Source: Pristionchus mayeri (lineage: Eukaryota > Nematoda > Chromadorea > Rhabditida > Neodiplogasteridae). From it: a stretch of DNA of 64,000 bases. Position numbers and translations under genes: made by a program. This document shows positions 47,860 through 58,403 of the stretch, in pieces (the stretch's first letter is position 1; every line of letters begins with the position of its first letter). The notes under the pieces are model-generated. The model was not told the DNA's origin and searched no databases. It saw only the letters and a program-made list of their open reading frames with translations. Where the stretch lies: assembly GCA_036245805.1 (NCBI GenBank), contig BTRK01000006.1:38878901-38942900 (forward strand), read 5' to 3'.

Positions 47860-49100
47860 TTGGGGTGTCCGGAAAGTTCGTATAATGCTTCGGAAAAAAG
47901 TCAGTTCGCGATCAAATGCAGTGATTGCGCAATCTGTTTGTCAACAATGTATTGCATCATTCTGACGTTGAGTAGTGAGAGGATTTAATCAGTCTCCTAG
48001 TTGCTACATTGATTCTTGTGATGGACTCCCATCTCTACATCCGAGCAGTTTTACTTCATTACTACCGTCTTGGCCGATCCGTGAAGGAGGCCCACTCTGC
48101 CCTGGCCCAGTCGGAAGGAGCTGACGCCCCCTCCATACCCTTCTGCTATAAGTGGTTCTCCCGCTTCAAGAAAGGGGAGTTTGGTCTCGATGATCAACCC
48201 CGCTCAGGACGCCCTCCCTCCCTCGATCAGCCTCTCGTTCTCCGCACACTGAAGCGCAAGCAAATGGCCAGTGTGCGTGAGTTGAAGAAGGATACTGGTA
48301 CTCCCAGATCAACGGTGTCCGATATCCTCCATCGATCTGGGAAGAAGCCGAAACTCCCACAAGTGATTCCCCATAACCTCTCCCCCGAACAGCTGAAAAA
48401 TCGTGTTCAAGTCTGTCGGGAATTACTCAATCGTAGATCCAATCTTCGATGGGTCAATTCCATCATCGCTACAGATGAGAAGTGGATCACGTACGATAAC
48501 CCTGTGAGGAGACTGCAATGGGTGGATGCAGATGAGAAGCCCACGCCCGTCCCGAAGAAGGAAGAGCACGGAAAGAAGGAACTCCTCTGTTTCTTCTTCT
48601 CAGTGCTCGGTCCCATCTACTGGGAGATCCTCGCCCCTGGCACCAGCATCAATGCCGACCTCTTCTCTGAACAACTGGAAGATGTCGCGATCAGAGTCCC
48701 TCCCAGACTCCTGAACCAGGGCAAAATGCTTCTTCTGATGGACAATGCTCGCCCACATCGAGCGAAGATGACCCAGAAGAAAATGGACGAGCTGAAGATC
48801 GAGAGGATTCCCTATCCACCGTATTCCCCGGATCTCTCCCCATGCAACTACCACTGCTTCCGCTCTCTCTCTGACTTCTGCAAAGGAAAGAAGTTCAAGA
48901 ATCGAGATGAAGTTGTGAGGGCTTTCGTGAACTGGGTGGTCTCGAAGAAACCCGCATTCTGGAAGAGAGGAATCGAGACCCTGCCCAATCGCTGGAGGGA
49001 GGTAGTGAGAAAGAAGGGGCATACATTGGTCACTGAGAATTGTAAAGCATTGAATAAAAAATAAAAACAAAAAATTATACGAACTTTCCGGACACCCCAA
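47860..49100 (+). mobile_element. mariner transposon, copy 2 (upstream of R2)
   Basis: 1,241 bp between TA duplications (47858-47859, 49101-49102). It has the same terminal inverted repeats as copy 1 (TTGGGGTGTCCGGAAAGTTC). The transposase frame is complete but carries a substitution at the third catalytic position. Confidence 0.95.
48021..49064 (+). CDS. mariner transposase, full-length but third catalytic Asp replaced by Asn
   Basis: 347 aa, starting MDSHLYIRAVLLHYYRLGRS; 48021 is the first true ATG in the frame. Two N-terminal helix-turn-helix regions (SVKEAHSALAQ; RSTVSDILHRSG) bind the terminal repeats in this family. The catalytic domain has TDEKWITYDN (first Asp) and LLMDNARPHRAK (second Asp). 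YSPDLSPCNYHCF follows, where mariners have a third Asp exactly 34 residues after the second. Here the codon is AAC; copy 1 has GAC. Loss of this metal ligand should abolish catalysis. DNA binding could persist, so it might act as a repressor. The WVP-type linker is VIPHNL. Confidence 0.95.
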   Translation: MDSHLYIRAVLLHYYRLGRSVKEAHSALAQSEGADAPSIPFCYKWFSRFKKGEFGLDDQPRSGRPPSLDQPLVLRTLKRKQMASVRELKKDTGTPRSTVSDILHRSGKKPKLPQVIPHNLSPEQLKNRVQVCRELLNRRSNLRWVNSIIATDEKWITYDNPVRRLQWVDADEKPTPVPKKEEHGKKELLCFFFSVLGPIYWEILAPGTSINADLFSEQLEDVAIRVPPRLLNQGKMLLLMDNARPHRAKMTQKKMDELKIERIPYPPYSPDLSPCNYHCFRSLSDFCKGKKFKNRDEVVRAFVNWVVSKKPAFWKRGIETLPNRWREVVRKKGHTLVTENCKALNKK

Positions 49101-49102
49101 TA

Positions 49103-50040
49103 CTAATGCAATAGATTACATTAATAAGGGATAACAAAATTACAAATAGGAGTAATCAACATGAAAATGAGTACGAGTTCTAAGTAGGACAAGTTTACTA
49201 TTCCTGGAAAGTAATACTTTGTTGGAGATTACTTGGTTTGGAATTCCACTGTGATACAATACGATTAGAGATGAAATTATGATAGAGATTAGAGGAGGAA
49301 CAATGCTTACAAAGTTGAAAATTATTTGGTCTCCTAGGACGAGGAGGGGCAATACAAAGGAATTGAGAGCAGCCAATATCTATATCGTTGTGCACAACAC
49401 GATAGATGAACGATTGACCAATAAACGAGATATCTGTGCATTTACAACCGGGTCTCAAACGATCTGTGGCAGAAATCAGAATTTAAATAAAAAATAGGTA
49501 GAAGTGATAGATGACGAGTTATCTTCACGGGGCAGAAGATGGTCAGGGTCCATGAAAAGGAACTCAAAATATCTAAAGAATCCATGAATTGCTTATTCAC
49601 TCCCATGTGAACGTGATACTTCTGATTTATTCCGTGCAGATGTTCAAAAATAGTTGCAATATAATAAAAACAACTTTTGTCACGTCCGCATTCTAATCTG
49701 CATTCCAATATTGAGAGGATCAATAGGATAATTGAATTGGCAAATTCAATTGGGAGGGGACAAGGGGGGACTACGTGCGTCGTCTCTCCTTGTCCATTCA
49801 TTCAATTGCCGAGCGATAGAGACGGACGGTCGGGTGAGATGGAGGAGCAAGAAAGAAGAAATGGAGGAGGGTGAGTTGGAGGTGGAGAAGGGGGGGGGGG
49901 ATACCACCGTTGGTCTTCGGATTCCGTGGTCGGCGAAGGAGGATCTCTGATTACTGTAGACAGGCCTAAATGTTGCGGGATTGAAGGCTCTCGGCAGCAG
50001 CGAACAATTGAAGCGAGGGAGGGACCCACGGAGGAATACG
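49103..50040. other. upstream relic of the R family and G-rich intergenic DNA
   Basis: 49434-49620 matches the distal upstream region of R3 (55765-55890) in order: TTTACA-CCGGGT, AGAAGTGAT, CCATGAAAAGGAACTCA. 49730-49810 contains a short inverted repeat (CAATTCAATTGGGAGGGGAC ... ATTCAATTG). A G11 run is at about 49890. A minus-strand frame at 49198-49458 has no splice or domain support. Confidence 0.45.
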
Positions 50041-51120
50041 CGCTCCTAGAGGACGGTACGGTGCATACTGTTCAATGGATAGGCGGGTGCGGTACCTACT
50101 GTACTCTGGCATACGGTATCTACTCTGCTATGGAGAGGGGTACGGTACCTACCGTTCATCTGGTACAGGACAAACTTCACACCTGAGAGGAGGAGACGGT
50201 ACCTACAGTACTTTCAGGCAGTGGCGCGAAAGTACGTGGACCTTACCGTGGAGAAGCGAGGCTGTTGGAAGGAATTTTGACGTCAGGGTACGGTATCAGT
50301 GTGGTGCAATGGCAGATACTACCGTAATCGGTGTACTTTTCATGCCTCGAGCGACGATTCGGACTCAACGTCAAGGAGCGAGGAACCATTGTTGCGGCGA
50401 GAGAAGAGGATCCCGGCGTGGTCTACCGTACATCTTCCACAAACCAATCCGATGGCCTACCGCATCCCTGCACAAACTAGCCCAAGATCGTACCGTATCC
50501 TTCACAAACCAATCCGATAGCATACCGTATCCCGACACAAAACAATCCAATGACATACCATATCTCTACACAAACCTATTTGATGGCCTTCCGTATCGAT
50601 ACAGTGACCAATCCGATGGCATACCGTATACAGACATTAACCTACGCAGGTTCAGGATGCAAAATGTAGAATGCTGTATTGGTGGAGCTGTTTCGCACAG
50701 TGCTAATCATGAGTAATTTCTGGAGACGAAGAAGAGGAGCTCCAGGAAGACTACTGTGGAAGCACACGTTGCACATTGTGGAATCGTGCCAGCGGTCTTT
50801 ACGGCGCGTTTGATTACGGTACCTAGGCTACCTGTAGCTGCTCGACTCGGGCATCAAAACTGGAGGGTGTACAAGGAGTGGAGTGGCATGGGTACTTGGG
50901 TATTCCGTAGTGCGCAGAGTGGTACGGTACCGAGGGAATACGGTATGGGTTAGAGCAATGGTTGGGTCCTAAGGGGAGGGGAGGCGGGAGGTGTGAGGTG
51001 GAGGGGCAATGGTTTCTCTATGGTTTGTGGCAGTGGTTGGAGACTAATGGGTTACGGTATGGTTAAGGCATGGATAGGTAACAGGGGGGTGCCGTATGGT
51101 CAAGGGTCGTGGGGGCATCA
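50040..51120. repeat. GGTACGGTACC/TACGGTA-rich region with 35 bp tandem repeats
   Basis: TACCGTA or its complement recurs many times. Between about 50430 and 50640, units of about 35 bp around ACAAACCAATCCGATGGC, then ATACCGTATC, repeat in imperfect tandem. Open frames cross it but follow the repeat. No gene is claimed. Confidence 0.6.
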
Positions 51121-51530
51121 AAACGGCAAACGACAAAACGGCAACGGCGCATAACTCGCTCGGAAGTCGGCCCTGCAGCTTATGAGTTGTCACATTGTAA
51201 TCTGTATGAGGTACCGTAACCCTACCGTCTCCCAGTTCATGGGTCAGATCCAGTTTCTTGGGTCAACTATTTTTCTAAAATTCTGTTATCTGCCACACAA
51301 TGATTCTACCGAAGTCAGGAGACCGTAGATCATGGTAGAATAATTCTTCGATCGACTGGAGAATTTTAGACAATTATTTGACCCAAGGAACTGAATCTGA
51401 ACCACAGAACTGGGTTACGGTAGGGTTACTGTACCTCACATAGATAACAATGTGACCACTCCCAACCTGCATTACCGACTTCCAGGCGAGCTATGCGCCG
51501 TTGCCGTTTTGTCGTTTTCCGTTTTGTCAT
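51117..51530. repeat. 414 bp foldback, TACGGTA family
   Basis: The outer arms (AAACGGCAAACGACAAAACG / CGTTTTGTCGTTTTCCGTTT) and inner arms (GGTACCGTAACCCTACCG / CGGTAGGGTTACTGTACC) face each other around about 51320. The core GGGTCAGATCCAG ... TTGACCCAA type recurs inside the foldback at 52685-53525. Confidence 0.8.
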
Positions 51531-51616
51531 GGCCCAGGTTCATGGATGATACTGTGAACCGGGGCTTTTACGTAACGCCTTTTTCCGTATCCGACCCCTT
51601 CCTTGATGCCATTGAT

Positions 51617-51675
51617 GGTTTGAGTACAGTACCTTACCCCCCCCCCCCTAGGAGGTAAGGTACTGTACTCAAACC
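51617..51675. repeat. perfect 22 bp hairpin with C12 loop
   Basis: The stem GGTTTGAGTACAGTACCTTA/CC and its exact complement flank a loop dominated by 12 C. The cruciform-prone stem and C/G tract together are unusual. Function unknown. Confidence 0.85.
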
Positions 51676-52044
51676 GTCACAATGTTCATTCAACAGTTGT
51701 TGCATGTCCTGCAGTTGCTATTGCTTCCAAATTGTTTTGCAAATATATCTCGAGAAAGCATTCCAGATTCAGATCAGGTACGAAGAGTTCAAATATCAAC
51801 AGCGTTGATTGCAGGCTACTGAATGGATGCAGAATCGATGTTACACTCTGGTCCAATCGCCGAGATTTCCTCGAGATTTCAGCCCTCCATTTTCAGCTTT
51901 CCAACTCGTGGACGATCCATCTTATCATGACTATGTTACATCACTTACGCGCGCACCTGACTTGCCTGACGCTAGTGTACTCTGCTTTCAGAGTTTATGA
52001 CGCTAGGATGGGGAGGAAAGATCAAAGATCATTCTTATTTCGCC

Positions 52045-52370
52045 ATTTCCAGAGCGGAGGGGCGTCGTCCTCATCGAGCCCACCGAGGAGTCAAGAGGAG
52101 TCAATGAAAGGGAGGTCCCCCCACCCCCTCTATACTCTAATTTCCAGAATCCAAGCCCTAGCGTCGTCGTCGAGCCCACCGTCGTCGTCTTCGAGGAGTC
52201 AAGAGGAGTCAATGAAAGGGAGGTCCCCCCACCCCCTCTATACTCTAAGTTCCAGAATCCAAGCCCTAGCGTCGTCGTCGAGCCCACCGTCGTCGTCTTC
52301 GAGGAGTCAAAAGGAGACAATGAAAGGGAGGTCCCCCCACCCCCTCTATACTCTAAGTTTCAGATCCGCA
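52045..52370. repeat. 108 bp minisatellite, three units
   Basis: Three near-identical units of about 108 bp (GTCGTCGAGCCCACCGTCGT ... CCAGAATCCAAGCCCTAG). The length is a multiple of three, so both strands stay open: SSSRSQEESMKGRSPHPLYT units on plus, GFWNLEYRGGGGTSLSLTPL on minus. No flanking exon signals show it is coding. Confidence 0.8.
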
Positions 52371-52684
52371 GCCCGCCGCGCCGCCGCCGAGCCGAAGTGG
52401 GGAGGGCGCGTCTCTCCGTTCGAAAGGTAGCGTACTCACATCCATTTGATGTGTATAGTAGTTAGGAAAGCGCATCTAGTGATACATTAGGAATGGGATG
52501 GTAGGATTAGGATTCAGTGTATCATTGGCAAATCGGAGAAATCTGTTGGTCATTTTCTGAATGCGGGTGGAATACATTTCACGCGAATTCTGAATATGAA
52601 AGACAGTTTTCTGTGATTTGCCGGTGATACATTGCTGCTAATTGTAGTCTTATAGTATGCAGCAATCAACCGTAGAGAAAAACC

Positions 52685-53525
52685 TTTATCGGTCGAGTTT
52701 CCGTATGCAAATTAGGTCGGGAGCATAGTTGCCCAACACTGGCGGCGAGGTGTTTTCAGACGATTCATGGTGGGGCGCTTACACCGCAAATCGAGGGGGA
52801 AGCGCCCCAGCATGAATAGCGCTCTCCCCCTCGATTTTTTTCATGGTCAAAAATGGATTGGTAGGTCAATGGTAGGTCAAGACTAGGTACCGTACCCAAT
52901 CGATAGTACAGTACCTCCAGATACCGTATACCACTACAGTAGCCGAAGATAGTCGCAAACTAACTTTATTTTTTAAATGTCCTGGTACCATGCCCAATCG
53001 ATTTTACAGTACCCAACTGACTACCGTAATCCAGTTCCTTGGGTCAGATCCAGTTCCTCGGGTCAAACATTTTTTGTAAAAACCCAAATCGATCACATAA
53101 TGATTCTACAGTAATTAGAGATACGGAGGGATAATTTAAAGTATTATTTTGCTCGATTTTTTTTTTAAATGTTTGATCCGAGGACCTGGATCTGACCCAA
53201 GGAACTGGGTTACGGTAGTCAGTTGGATACTGTAGAATCGATTGGGCTCGGTACCAGGACTTTTAAAAATAAGGTTATTTGCGATAATCGAGGGTTACGG
53301 TATTGGTATACGGTAACTGGGGGTACTGTATTATTGATTGGGTGCGGTACCTAGCCTTGACCTCCCATTGACCTACCAATCGATTTTTGACCATGAAATA
53401 AATCGAGGGGGAAGCGCTTCACTATGAATAGGGGTTTATGGGAGTCGCCGCCGGCGTGGGCAACTATGGTCGGGAGGAAACTTTATCACTCGATGCCCCG
53501 TATGCAAATGAGGTCGAGTACCGTA
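52685..53525. repeat. 840 bp palindromic element with nested TACGGTA core
   Basis: Outer arms: CGTATGCAAATTAGGTCGGG left and CCGTATGCAAATGAGGTCGA right, each next to a sequence around TTATC(G/A)(G/C)TCGA. Middle arms: TCGATTTTTTTCATGGTCAA versus TTTTTGACCATGAAATAAAT. Core: CCAGTTCCTTGGGTCAGATC and its complement near 53200. The core resembles the foldback at 51117-51530, so the two are probably related or one is nested. Confidence 0.8.
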
Positions 53526-54149
53526 CTTGGACATAATCCTTCCCAAATAAATTTATTTTCAAATGACAGATGAAGTCCCTAAAGATTTCAAATGAGGCGC
53601 CTGAAGATACTCTTCTCGGAAGAACGCAAATTCCCCACAGATCGTTGATGGAATGACGGATTTTCTCCTGCCTGTGGGTGAACTCCACTGAAGAGGAAGT
53701 CAAATGCCGCTTTCTCTTCTTACCTCGTGCATCCTTGGCACTAGCATCGCTCCACTCCCACAGGCCCGTTTGTTTTTATCTCGTTATTGCATCTCGTCAT
53801 TGCTTCACCAGATAATTTACATTGTTCTCTTTTTAACCTTTCATCGTATGTTTGGCAACATCTCATGCTACATGGATATACTTTACTAAGATAAAAGTTT
53901 TAACGTAATATGAGGGGGTATTAACCGGGAAAGAGTCGAGATAGCCCGGGACGTAGAAATTCATGTTTTTTCTATCCTGACAAAAGCATGGCACAAAGTA
54001 CTTCTAAACAATCTTTATCGAATGGCGTTGGCCGATTTTGTAAATAAGTTTTTCGATTGGTCCCAACATGCGAAGAATATCATACAATAAAAGGTGAATA
54101 AAAATAGATTGAGAAAGCAATTTAATGGAAGAGACAGAAGGCAATGTGT
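53526..54149. other. 3' flank of R3
   Basis: AT-rich, about 620 bp. No supported gene; the short frames on both strands lack splice or domain evidence. Confidence 0.4.
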
Positions 54150-55484
54150 TCATAAACGACGTCTTTTTGGTTGAAGAGCATCATTATCTGAAAGTGTGAA
54201 CCGTTGGCTAATTTCGAGATACGTTCGAATTATGTTCCTCACCCATAGTTCTTCTCCTTCGTGACGCCACTCTCGAGGCGACAGACTCATCAGATTCGAC
54301 AGAGGCTTCTAAACGAGAAGGATGTATTGATTTGAAATCAAATACTTTTCACGAAAAATAGTTGTTAAATATTTGTAATTCCTGCTACTGCCAAATAATT
54401 TCTGACCTTCGTTTCTCCCAATTCCTCCACTAGTATTCGGTCCAATTTGCTGAGATGAGGTCTCAGCATCGGTAGAAGAATCAGGAGTATTCAGTATTTC
54501 AACGTTCCTCTCGGGTCTATTTGCATCAACTGCCCGTTCAGATTCCTGAAACCAAAGACTGAAACTACATTTATGACAGAGATAAACGAACCATGATCTG
54601 CGCAAGTTCCGTAGTCAGTCGTTCCAAGGCATTATATCGCCTGGTAAGCTTTCCGATTTCCTCGTCGATATCATTAATGTATTCAGCGGATTTTTCTTCG
54701 ATTTGTGCTAAACTTTTATCATCGCGAATTCTCCTGATCAAAGAACTGCAATCGCGTTTCTCTTCAGATATCAATACAGTGTGTTTTAGTATCAACTGTT
54801 ATGAAAATGAGTAACGTAGTTTAGTTCATATATCAAAAAATGTACCTGTACATGTCCTTATTCCAGATCAAATATTTCATGTCTTTATCACGATCTCCGG
54901 GGAAATTACGGAATTGATAACGAACGAAATCTGCCTGAAATTTGGTCAATTTGGTCAATTTGGTCAATTTCCGAACAATAGCAAGGAAGAAAAAAGTGGA
55001 CAGCAAGCAATTTTTGCAAAGGAAATTTTTTGTTTAAATCTTATGGATGAATTCCAAAGATTTTTTCCATTGTGATCTTTCAACGTACCTGTTTTTCGAA
55101 ATCGTAGAATCTGCGCTTGAATTCAGAGTCTCCCGAGACATGTTGGGTGAGGGTACGACAGAGACAACACTTGACCTCATTCATCTCTGTCTGAAAAGTA
55201 TTTTTTTTGTCATTTTTTGTTGCTGTAATTTTTATTTATGGAACATTGAGCTTTCCGGGATATAATAATGACTCACATAAGTGGATGCGAACCAAGCTAG
55301 GATGCACGTCCGATGGAATAAATGCATGCATGGCTGAAAAAACTGCACGCTGAATATAGGAAAATGACCGAAATTGGAAAAACAGTTGTCTCACCTTAGT
55401 GGAAAGTTCATCCTGACAAATTGCACAGAGACCATTGAGTTTCTCTTCCGGTACTTCGTTCATGAGAACGGAAGAGCTGTCCAT
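54150..55484 (-). CDS. R3: intact RING-H2 / coiled-coil protein with basic tail
   Basis: Eight exons, all phase-consistent, about 250 aa. It starts MDSSSVLMNEVPEEKLNGLC. RING-H2: CAICQDELSTK, FFQPCMHLFHRTCILAWFAS, EVKCCLCRTL, giving C-x2-C-x11-C-x-H-x2-H-x2-C ... C-x2-C. Next are FVRYQFRNFPGDRDKDMKYL, a coiled coil (SAEYINDIDEEIGKLTRRYN) and a Ser/Thr/Asn-rich stretch (NTPDSSTDAETSSQQIGPNT). ESDESVASRVASRRRRTM follows, then the basic tail LQPKRRRL and TGA at 54150. Likely an E3 ubiquitin ligase; substrate unknown. The tail and RRRR suggest nuclear entry. A probable trans-splice acceptor lies just before the ATG. It is the only one of three paralogues without a lesion in this window. Confidence 0.85.
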
Positions 55485-55589
55485 CGTCTGAAATATGTGT
55501 CAATGACTATCTTCAGTAATAATGCCTTTCGAAAATGAAGAACTCTATACTTTAACGAACATATAGTTTAGAATATTTAAAAAAAGGAG

Positions 55590-55919
55590 AGGATGAGAGA
55601 ATGAGAGAAGTGATGAGTGGCTAATGAGACGTATCGATGGTGGTTTAATAGGAGGATGATTGGACGATTCCGATCTCAGCTTCCAGTCTCCATGATTGGA
55701 AGCCACCACAGGTCCATTTATGGAACCTCAAAGCGTCGTAACCCCAGCGGAATCGCACCTACCCATTTACAGCCGGGTATCAGAGTGCCTATGGGGGAAA
55801 CTGGAATTGAAATTTGAAAGTATAATAGAGAGAAGTGATGGTCGAGTGATTTCCATGCTGCAGATTAACCGGGAATTCGTCCATGAAAAGGAACTCAGGT
55901 ATGCCACTCACCTCGCAAG
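55590..55919. promoter_or_regulatory. upstream region of R3, with shared block
   Basis: GATTGGAAGCCACCACAGGT/CCATTTATGGA and CATTTACAGCCGGG match upstream DNA of R1 and R2. It ends at the target site of the hAT-like element, which separates CACCTCGCAAG from the following TACATGCC. Confidence 0.5.
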
Positions 55920-57633
55920 TAGGGTTGTCAAAATGAAGAGATTGGGGGAGAATGAAGAGGTCTTTTATTACTCTCCATTTCCCCTCTTCATTGAAGGGGG
56001 AGCGGTGTGGGGAGCTCTTCAATGAAGAGCTGATTTAACAAAATATGATGTATCTCGAGCACGCATCAATGGTTTATCGTCAAACTTCGGGAATCACATG
56101 CAATAAACGAGATACGGAATATTATCTACAAATTGGGAAGTTCTAAGCTTGGGTCCTACCAATGCATCAAAATAAGGGTATCCTACCTCTGCTAGCCACT
56201 ACGGGGAGACTCCCACACAACATATATGCATATCTGCTGTCTTGAGGAGGTAAGAAATGGGGTTGGACAATCAACAACATCATCCTAAAAGGAGGGGGCG
56301 CCCTAGTGGGAGGTTGATAATTTTCGGGGGGAGGCGGACTGATCAGATGTACCCACACCCGTGAGATGGGGTGCCGGTCCTCAAGCCAGGTCATATTCAG
56401 AGAGGGTAGAGAGAAGAGAATCAACAGGCGGAGATTCTTGATCGAGACACGACAAAGGACTTTACTGAGGGGAGAATGGTTCCCGATGGTGCAGACCAAC
56501 TCCGGGAGTCCTGCCTGTTCTTTGGAATGAGTTGGCAGGGATTACTGAGTACAAGGACACCCTAGCGAGATCTTAGCCAAAGGGTACCAGAAGGGATTCT
56601 TCTCACGTCCGTGGATCCTCGATCCTGCAATCACATACACAGAGTGGTGAAAAAAGGAAATGGATAAGCAAAATCACACTCCTGGTCGACTTCTCCTTCA
56701 GCGACATCCTTCGATAAGGCCATCCTTTTCAACTGTCACGAGAGCTTCCGCGTTTCTAAAAGATCAAGAATCAAAATAGACAACGACCTGGACAATCAAA
56801 GATAAACTGTAGGATCAAAAATAAAATATCGATGAAAACGTTCCTCTTAGTGATTGGGTGGAACATCGCGGCAAGGCCAGTAGCAGCGCAGCGATTAGAG
56901 GTTGAAATGGATAAGGATATCAAAGACCAAAGATCAATTGGCAACAATGATACAACAATTAGAACGAAATAATAACAAACCAAGATCAAACTGACTTCTC
57001 TGCGGTTGGGGAGACACTGTGACCGGAGTAAAGAAGGACGGACGGGTAGGAAGACGTCTGATAGATCAAACATCACTCACTGACGTCATCTTTCTAAAGA
57101 AAAAGCGTCAACTCTCTATGTAACAATCACTATAATGAAACAGATGAAAAGATCACGACAAACCTGCTCTCAGCACTGCTCGACCTGACTTGACCGATCC
57201 GGAGGGCAGTTCCAGGGATGTACAACGAAAAAATACGACACGATTAGGCACCAGCCGTGGAGAAGTGAAAATACGAAAATTATCAACAAAAAATACGAGC
57301 TAAACAGCAAAACAAACAGCCAAAGGAAAGGAAAGGACGGGAAAGACTGCACGAGCCGACTATGGCTCGTCATCTCTCCCGGCCATGTAAATGACCCTTT
57401 GTCTAATCGGTGTGCATCGACCCAGTCTTAGGATAAATCGCCATGCAAATCGGCATCGATTAGGCTTCGTTCTTGTATAAAAAAACGTGATGGCTCTTCA
57501 ATGAACTCCCCCCCCCCCTCTTCATTGAAGAGGGCACCGAACACCCCCTCTTCAATGAAGAATGACGCCGCGCAGTTTGACTGTGGAGAATGAAATGAAG
57601 TCTTCATTTCATCTCTTCACTTTGACAACCCTA
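55920..57633. mobile_element. hAT-like element, 1.7 kb, non-autonomous
   Basis: Terminal inverted repeats TAGGGTTGTCAAAATGAAGA (left) and the complement of TCTTCACTTTGACAACCCTA (right). An exact 8 bp duplication CTCGCAAG lies at 55912-55919 and 57634-57641; 8 bp is the hAT signature. The palindrome CTCTTCA(A/T)TGAAGAG occurs about five times in whole or part near the two ends, as hAT transposase-binding repeats do. No transposase was recognised inside. The interior (56.1-57.4 kb) has small minus-strand open frames and may carry captured host DNA. Confidence 0.85.
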
Positions 57634-57796
57634 CTCGCAAGTACATGCCATATTTCCACTCACAAATATTGGGAATTTTGTTTGAAAAACTGACCGATTC
57701 TCGAAAATGAGCATCCCGACATGACATTGGCCTTGCTGCTCCCGAATCGTTATCTGCACCCTGTACGTGTCAACGTACCATTTGTGCTGTGTGGTA

Positions 57797-58401
57797 TCAG
57801 GTTGATGCAAAAGTTTCTCCTTTTTTTTAGAAATTTACATTTTTGCTTCCCCTGACCTCCAAGGTAGATCAATTCTCTTACGATCGTGTGCAATAAAATG
57901 GTGCATGAATACTCTTTATAACGAGCCGTATCCCAGTTCTCGACAATTAGCAGCGTCGATACAGCAATCCGTCAAATTTCACAAAATTGATTTTAAAACT
58001 AATTTTTTTTTAGCTGCTTGATACAACAAAATTACGAAATTTGAACAGGGAAATCAGCAATTTTGGTAATTCTCAGCTTTCAACGCCTATTGAAGGTTTG
58101 ATATTTTCTAATATTCTTGAAGAGCATCTTGAGTAGCATCACTCTTCAGATATGCAAAATCAATTATTAGCGTGTGTTCAAATGGTAGGGTTCAACAACG
58201 TACACAAAAAATTGCAAAATTTTGAGATTTTAACATTTTAATTATTTATTCCCGTACGAAGCTTTCCAGGATTGAATTGATACAGCGCGTGTAATCTAAC
58301 AATACGTCCACAACTACTGTTAAATGGAAATTACAGTCAGGCAAATATGGCGGGAGAAAGTTAAAAAAATAAAATAGGGAGAAACTTTTGCATCAACCTA
58401 A
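57797..58401. mobile_element. mariner-type MITE, 605 bp
   Basis: Terminal inverted repeats (inward TNAGGTTGATGCAAAAGTTT then CTCC) flanked by TA at 57795-57796 and 58402-58403. Only one position differs between ends. The interior is AT-rich without coding capacity. The AGGTTG start is shared with the element at 38048-39073, but the rest of the repeats differ. Confidence 0.82.
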
Positions 58402-58403
58402 TA

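Noticed and set aside
50075..50716. 213-codon plus-strand frame
   Set aside because: Made of the 35 bp imperfect tandem repeats and TACGGTA words; no domain.
51732..52430. 232-codon plus-strand frame
   Set aside because: Most of it is the minisatellite, whose unit length is a multiple of three; the opposite strand is equally open and no exon context was found.
56500..56600. Possible U2 snRNA fragment on the minus strand
   Set aside because: Only about 13 nt (TTTGGCTAAGATC) resemble U2; the branch-pairing and Sm regions are absent.
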